Assembly: GCA_037176905.1 (NCBI GenBank)
Contig: JBBBWG010009535.1
Location: forward strand, 1-22,786
Reading direction: 5' to 3'
Length of the DNA stretch: 22,786 nucleotides
From: Azolla pinnata
Taxonomy: Eukaryota > Streptophyta > Polypodiopsida > Salviniales > Salviniaceae
Under the pieces are notes generated by a model that saw nothing but the letters and a program-made list of their open reading frames with translations, was not told the DNA's origin and searched no databases. Made by a program: the position numbers and the translations under genes. Positions 17,722 to 22,786 of the stretch are shown here, piece after piece (positions within the stretch are counted from its first letter, which is position 1; every line of letters begins with the position of its first letter).

Positions 17722-20700
17722 ATGGAGGTGTTGACGACGTATCTGAATTCTGGGCAGGCCCCCACTGTGTGCAGCCCTTCTTCCGGCGGCGACTCCTCCT
17801 GCTTGGAGTGGGCTCGGAAGTACCTGCATGCATGCGTCTGCAGCCGGCGTCAGAAGGCCTCGTTTGCCTTGGGCCTCCTCAGCGTCTTCTGCTGGGGCGT
17901 GGCTGAGGTTCCCCAGATCATCACCAACTTCAGGGAACGCTCGACAGAGGGCGTCTCTCTCCTCTTCCTCCTCACCTGGGTTGTGGGGTATGTATCGCAA
18001 GCTCCTCTTCTATCATCGTCAACATCATGCCTTGCCTATTCATGGTTCCTCGATCGGGGCACCCGACTCTTTAATCCTCTCATCCTCGCCCTTGCCTTAA
18101 CCTTTCTTGATGCTGAAGCGCTAAGCCCTACCTAACATCCGCTCTTCTTCTGCTTGTTGTTTCTCACAGGGATGTTTTTAACCTCGCCGGTTGCTACCTG
18201 GAGCCCTCCACGGTAGTTTCTTGATTCTCCATCCGCTCCTAATCATACGCTATTATCTTACTCTTTCGTCTCAGAATAGGTGTTAATCATCTGTATTGAA
18301 TTGCCTCCTTTTCTTGTGGTTGCGCTTTTTTCTTTTGCAGCTCCCCACACAGTTCTACATGGCCTTGGTAAAAAATACCAATCTTTCCTACTCCCTCCTA
18401 CGGTTATAGCTCTACCATATCCTGGACGTTTGAGTAAATCGTCTTCAGGAGCTCAACTCAAATCCTTACTATTAGCGAGTTCTTGAAAAACATGCGTACT
18501 CTCTAAAGCTTCTCTTCAATAAATTATGGCAGCTATATACGGTTACTACTTTGGTCTTAGTGGCTCAAGTTGTTTATTACGGTCACATTCTGAGGAAGGC
18601 TGGCCAGGACAATCAGATGAAGGAGAGCAGCAAATGGGAGAGGGATCATATGCAGATAGATGGCACATTCCCTGCACGTGAGCCAGAGAAAATTCAGGTA
18701 GCAAGAAGACATTCTAACCTATCATTAGGTTTTCAAATGTTATACAGCTGCATTCCCTGAACAATCTATTGATTCAGTCAATGAAACGAATGTGCGACCT
18801 TATTCTAATTTGAACCAGGCCAAAGAAGCATCCAAGCCTACACAAATTGCCGGTGGTGTGGGTTCGCCACTTCTTGCAACTCAAGTTAGCATCCCGATTG
18901 TATATGCTCGAAGTGGCTCACCGCCTTTTGAACCAGGACGTGATGGACGCTACTACACGTAAAAACTTCTTGCTTGTCTCAAGTGGCTTATCCTCATTTT
19001 GAGTATTATATTCCTTGTGAATTAGCTTGCACAGGAGGGTTATATCTGTATCATGATGTGCCAAATATTGAACCACTTGTCACTTAAAGAGGTAAACAAG
19101 TATCTGATTCACAAGACATAATGCGCACACAAACATTCCCAGAACCTCGATATTGAACACGTGTGTGTCTGTATACATTGAAGAGATGCAGCAAGTCCCA
19201 TGTGTTGTTTCACATGTATGAATGGCCATTCATTAACGTTTTGCTCCGATCCATGTGGTGCTTCACAAGCACATATGTGGATTGGGCCATAGCTGGCAGC
19301 CTCATTCTCTGGGTACTACTGCCTCATGATTGTGTCGTGTAATGATATAGACGAAGTCTGGTGACAAATGGATCAGTTAATGATAAAGTTGTTTGATGTG
19401 GGGGACTCACCCACACTCCATGTCAATGCAGGTCTGCACGGTCTCTCGCAAGCAGTCGCACGCCTACAGCTGGCTCGTATCTTGCAGTGTCCAGGGGTTC
19501 GGGTGGTCATGGTACTACCATCTACTCTCTCCTGAATGCAGGGAACAATTCACTTGATGAATCTAGCCACAGCCCCTCTCATATGCCCATTGGTATTACC
19601 ACTTCAAGGTCTGCCCCTACTGGCCCAGCTCTTGGTAGTTCACCAGTCCTCAGAGGAGTGAGTACCTGTATTTATCAGTATTGGAATGGGTATATGCCTA
19701 CAATGTTCGAAATGTTTTTCTCTATTTTTCTCTTGGCATTTGCCTAACTGATTGTTTTTCTTCGCCGATGCAGATTTTCACATTTGCAATGTGTGTCAGT
19801 GGGCTCAATATTGGCCGAAATCTTAAGGGTCACCTACACGGTGGTGAGATGCCCATAGGCAGGAGCCCCAGGGTTTTGTTGGGAAGGAAGCTCTTTCAAG
19901 TATGACATCACTGTGAAAGTATTAGCGTGAATTATGTCATATGAGGTATTATGTTGTTTTTTAATCGAAATAGGTGGCTGGTGATCTTGTTTTGAGTATC
20001 AGACATCTAATGCGGTGAATGAGATGGAGGGCACTACTGGTGTATGGTGTGGATGGTCGATGGCTGTCATATACATGGGCGGACGTCTCCCTCAGATCTA
20101 CCTCAATGTAATGTGCAAAAGCCTTTAACATTTCCCAAGTTAGCTCATGTTTGTACTTGCCTGTCTCGCTTAAATTATACAATATGGATGTTTTTTTGCA
20201 GATAAAGCGTGGTTCAGTTGAGGTAATTAGTCTACTCGATTTCTAACCGAATTTCATCTGATTATTAACAGTAGGCACAGCTTACACAGTGTGACATGCT
20301 TTTTTATCTCATGATTCATGCATGGTATTAATAATTCAGGGGTTGAACCCATTGATGTTTACGTTTGCTGTACTTGGAAATGCGACGTATGTTGGGAGGT
20401 AAAAAAAAAGAGACTGTAACACATTCATATACATAAATATGCATGCTAGATTTGTTTATGATCACATAGCTCGCATTTTACTAACTCAGACATGATTCTG
20501 GTCCTTAAAACAGTATTCTCGTAAATTCGACTGAGTGGACGATGATCAAGTCAAACATGCCATGGCTTGTGGATGCGGGTGTTTGCGTGCTACTAGATTT
20601 CTTTGTATCCTTTCAGAACAGTAAGTTGTTGGTTTTTTTATGATCAGTAGTAGTCTTAGCTGGTAGGCCCTGGTGGAAGAAAGGAAAAGCTAGGCTTCTA

Positions 20701-20865
20701 TGGCGTATGGATGGAAACAAGTTGCTTAGCGGGGAGATTCCTTATGCTCATCCCTTTTCATCCTTAACATGTCACAAGATCCTTTGTCAATTTCTGTACT
20801 ATTATTCGAGAAAGCCGAGATACCACAAAGAGGTTGTGGCAGGGGACTACAAGTACCTGGAATGA
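17722..20865 (+). CDS. PQ-loop transporter, PQLC2/YPQ-like, vacuolar cationic amino acid exporter family
   Basis: Twelve exons give an uninterrupted 453-aa frame: 17722-17987, 18170-18212, 18341-18367, 18533-18697, 18819-18958, 19432-19657, 19774-19899, 19997-20107, 20202-20222, 20340-20398, 20514-20604, 20779-20865 (TGA). All borders are GT..AG and all phases agree; exon 8 could instead start at 20003, losing two residues. Relatives (animal PQLC2/SLC66A1, yeast Ypq) export basic amino acids from lysosome or vacuole. Two PQ motifs, AEVPQIITNF (Pro64-Gln65) and GGRLPQIYLN (Pro363-Gln364), each end a helix. Seven helices are expected: about 46-67, 78-94, 107-128, 290-303, 347-368, 377-398, 411-434. 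A polar Ser/Gly-rich loop (about 130-289) between helices 3 and 4 accounts for its excess over the usual 380-390 aa. Exons 3 (27 nt) and 9 (21 nt) are micro-exons. The C-terminus reads LLDFF|ILCQFLYYYSRK, ending KYLE. The ATG is the first after the TATA-like motif. Substrate is inferred from family. Confidence 0.92.
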
Positions 20866-21379
20866 GATGCAGCAATCCTCGAGGAATGACAACAGAGAAG
20901 CCAATTATAGAAAAGAGATACTTGGCAATTTTCTGATCAGAGTTTTCAATTTCAAGAGGCGGCATAAACAAGAAAGAGAACCAAGTTTTAAGCGGCAAAA
21001 AAGAAAAATCTCTTGTATAATCTTCTGTTTTCGTCACACTTGGTGGCTGGCTGTGTTAGCACAAATTACAGTTGTGTGACATGTCTATGTTTTTCCGAAT
21101 TAAATCTGAAGAAGAATATAATTATCTTTTGATTCTCATGTGTTCTGTAAAGTATTTCAACCGCTGAATCTCCACTTCTATTACGAAGGATAGATACATT
21201 CATTGTTGGCCATCTACAGAAGAGCCCACCCATCATTATGGGGCAGTGCTTACGAATCCATTAGCTACTTTGCTAGATTACCTCTTCTGCGAGATGAGAC
21301 GTGATGATGAACGTATCACCATCCGCTGTTAACCATTTACAAAGTGCCCACCTACCATTCTAGAGTAGCATTTACAATT
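20866..21379. other. Convergent 3' flanks
   Basis: The PQ-loop 3' region on plus meets the 3' end of a putative minus-strand gene. No further gene is visible. It holds the first copy of the 21205-21408 duplication. No clear polyadenylation signal was seen. Confidence 0.5.
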
Positions 21380-21408
21380 CTATTGAGCTAATTCTTCTAT
21401 TGCTAGAT
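21205..21408. repeat. Diverged local duplication
   Basis: Bases 21205-21278 (GTTGGCCATCTACAGAAG.. to TTGCTAGAT) match 21328-21408 (GTTAACCATTTACAAAG.. to TTGCTAGAT) with many substitutions. The second copy contains the last codons and stop of the minus-strand frame below, so the first is a duplicated 3' end without the coding part. Confidence 0.7.
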
Positions 21409-21720
21409 GAAATTTTGTACAGTCACGGTGTTCAGGATAAGCCATTGCTTTCATGCCATCGCTTTCGTGATGGTGGGCAACATCCACTGGCGAATCTGTT
21501 GTTTTGTTATGGGTCATTCCCTTATCCAAGCGAAGAGCTGTGTCAGGTTTGATCTGATCCCTTGGGAAGAAAAAATTGCCATGTCGGTCAAAAGCATCAT
21601 ACACTGTGATTGGTTTCCTTGGCATGATACTGTAGCCAATCTTTTTTCTTTTATCTATAAGCTCTGCAGTTTCTGGTTTTTCTTTTGGGTGCAAACGGGG
21701 ACTAGTGTCTTGCTGATTCC
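21380..21720 (-). CDS. Probable 3' exon of an unidentified gene
   Basis: From a good acceptor (CTTCCTACCATTTGCAG) the frame stays open for about 113 codons to TAG at 21382-21380. The product is basic and His-rich (IGYSIMPRKPITVYDAFDRH, then SPVDVAHHHESD, ending HLAIEELAQ). I do not recognise the family. Composition is not low-complexity and looks like real protein. It is convergent with the PQ-loop gene. Upstream exons, if any, were not found among 21721-22786 on minus. It could be a decayed gene; the plus-strand frame over it looks like a shadow. Confidence 0.4.
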
Positions 21721-22145
21721 CTGCAAATGGTAGGAAGAAGACTCCCACTTGCTAGTTTATGAATGATGTGAGTTATAAAGATAGATTGTACACTTTGTCC
21801 TCATGCTGCTCCTTTTAGCAAGTTCAGGCCAAAAGAGCACGACAGGAATCTGTGCTGACATATCACCAGCTAAGCCATTCATGCAGATAAATGGCGAAAC
21901 AATCTGCAGCACAAATTGACCTTACCTACATTCAATCAATCCGCGTCAGAAATTTGTGTGAAATTGTAAGGACCATCGGCCAGTCGATGTGGATAGACCT
22001 CACAATTCCCACCTTTGATCATTCCTCATGCGGAATTAATCGATTACCAAGAGTTCAAGGATCAGATCAACTGTGGGCTTTTCCTGGGTAGCGTGGTGTG
22101 TGCGATATGTTGTTGCTTTTTTTGGTTTTTTTTTCTGATAATCAG
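21721..22145. other. Stretch without an assigned gene
   Basis: A plus frame from ATG 21891 to 22091 (66 aa, ending QLWAFPG) is open but unrecognised. It cannot be joined in phase to the downstream frame with a good donor. No RNA gene or repeat was seen. Confidence 0.4.
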
Positions 22146-22343
22146 TCGAGAGCTGGGCATGCTAAGTGTGTTGTGGACAATCTGTCTCATGGAGAACCAG
22201 GCCGAACACCCTTTCCTAAGTTACCCGCATTCCTTGTTGCAATGCATGATTTGGATGGGCATGAGCTGCTAGATCATCCACCCGATAAGGAAATACGTTT
22301 GGAAAGAAATACGCTTTCCTTTATAATCATTCCGGCACTGTAA
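22146..22343 (+). other. Unassigned open frame, possible terminal exon
   Basis: It follows an acceptor-like TTTTTTTTCTGATAATCAG and runs 65 codons to TAA at 22341-22343. The sequence has protein-like composition (GRTPFPKLPAFLVAMHDLDG, then LLDHPPDKEIRLER). I do not recognise it. An upstream exon in phase was not found, so it may be a relic. Confidence 0.25.
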
Positions 22344-22753
22344 TATTAGCTTGCTCCCATAACTAACCAGCTTTCATCGATTTAGAAGCAAACCAGCGAC
22401 GGAAAATAAACAAAGAATGCGATCGATGATAGTGTAGTACATGTAATTATTGGGTGAGCTTACTAGAGACCGCGGTGATCAATAGTTCTGATTGCTTCAA
22501 GCAAATCAGGGAGACTCGGGTGATGTGGAGGAACGCCAATTTGATGTCAAATGGAGGGCCTTTATATGTTAGTACAAGCGTTTCTGGCTATTGAGCTGTA
22601 ACTGTGTAACTTATCATATTCACAGATTTTGGGAGGTTGGCTTGAAGCTGCAGGAATTATAAGGAACGACTTCAGACACAATCGTAATCAGATTGAGATC
22701 GATTTGCGTTGAATTGCTGTAGATATCATGAAATTAGTATTAATAATTAGAGA
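22344..22753. other. Spacer without a recognisable feature
   Basis: Read on both strands, this stretch shows no family-like frame. It contains an imperfect palindrome near 22489-22508 (TGATTGCTTCAAGCAAATCA). Confidence 0.5.
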
Positions 22754-22786
22754 ATATATATATATATCTATATATATATATATATA
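22754..22786. repeat. TA dinucleotide tract at the window end
   Basis: A run of TA units with one TC interruption reaches the window edge, so its full length is unknown. Confidence 0.9.

Noticed and set aside
17305..18000. 231-codon minus-strand open frame
   Set aside because: It is antisense to exon 1 and the leader of the PQ-loop gene and crosses the GAA tract. No family motif; a shadow of GC-rich coding sequence.
20605..20650. Read-through of PQ-loop exon 11 to a TGA at about 20641
   Set aside because: Ending at DFFVSFQN.. gives no family C-terminus, whereas splicing at 20604 to 20779 yields DFF|ILCQFLYYYSRK in phase, as in the family.
21407..21733. 108-codon plus-strand frame
   Set aside because: It is antisense to the better minus-strand frame with an acceptor; rich in Cys/Phe/Trp as expected of a shadow.
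1..22786. tRNA, rRNA or other structured RNA genes
   Set aside because: I scanned for tRNA A/B-box-like phrases and cloverleaf arms and saw none convincing; this cannot exclude small RNAs.

Overview
The window is nuclear DNA from a land plant. The evidence is multi-exon genes with GT..AG introns, a malectin-like receptor ectodomain, a plant-type receptor-like kinase (RLK) domain, a GT34 glycosyltransferase, a Ty3/gypsy remnant with the plant iMet-tRNA primer site, and interstitial TTTAGGG repeats. GC-rich exons sit in AT-rich introns and spacers. The species cannot be fixed; a non-seed plant is possible but only a guess. Gene models below were built by hand from reading frame, splice-site consensus and intron phase.

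Left part (1-9.5 kb, minus strand): two pieces of RLK-type genes lie head to tail. At 137-2193 are exons of a malectin-like ectodomain that runs off the left edge and carries one in-frame TAA. At 7012-9506 is a six-exon kinase domain whose frame is intact across every junction, but which has lost the DFG aspartate, the catalytic-loop lysine and the alphaC glutamate, so it looks like a pseudokinase. No membrane segment or ectodomain was found for it. Between them lies a decayed, internally deleted Ty3/gypsy element (2329-5115) and an AT-rich spacer. A 411-bp inverted-repeat element (MITE-like) sits in the first kinase intron seen.

Middle part (9.97-13.5 kb): almost pure repeat landscape. It holds a GGC tract inside a segment that reads as a Gly/Cys-rich frame on plus and a Pro-rich frame on minus, a perfect 12-bp hairpin, a 2.1-kb array of about 190-bp units arranged in alternating orientation blocks with five TTTAGGG copies embedded in one unit, and a triplicated purine-rich repeat with GAA/TTC hairpins.

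Right part (13.6-22.8 kb): two apparently intact genes. A two-exon GT34-type Golgi glycosyltransferase (minus, 614 aa, DxE in place of DxD) is followed by about 2.2 kb of spacer. A 12-exon PQ-loop transporter (plus, 453 aa, related to lysosomal/vacuolar cationic amino acid exporters) includes micro-exons of 27 and 21 nt. Beyond it are a probable 3' exon of an unidentified minus-strand gene, a diverged local duplication, an unassigned plus-strand frame and a terminal TA tract. The genes do not form a pathway; their nearness is ordinary eukaryotic gene order. No virus, CRISPR array or bacterial-type system is present.
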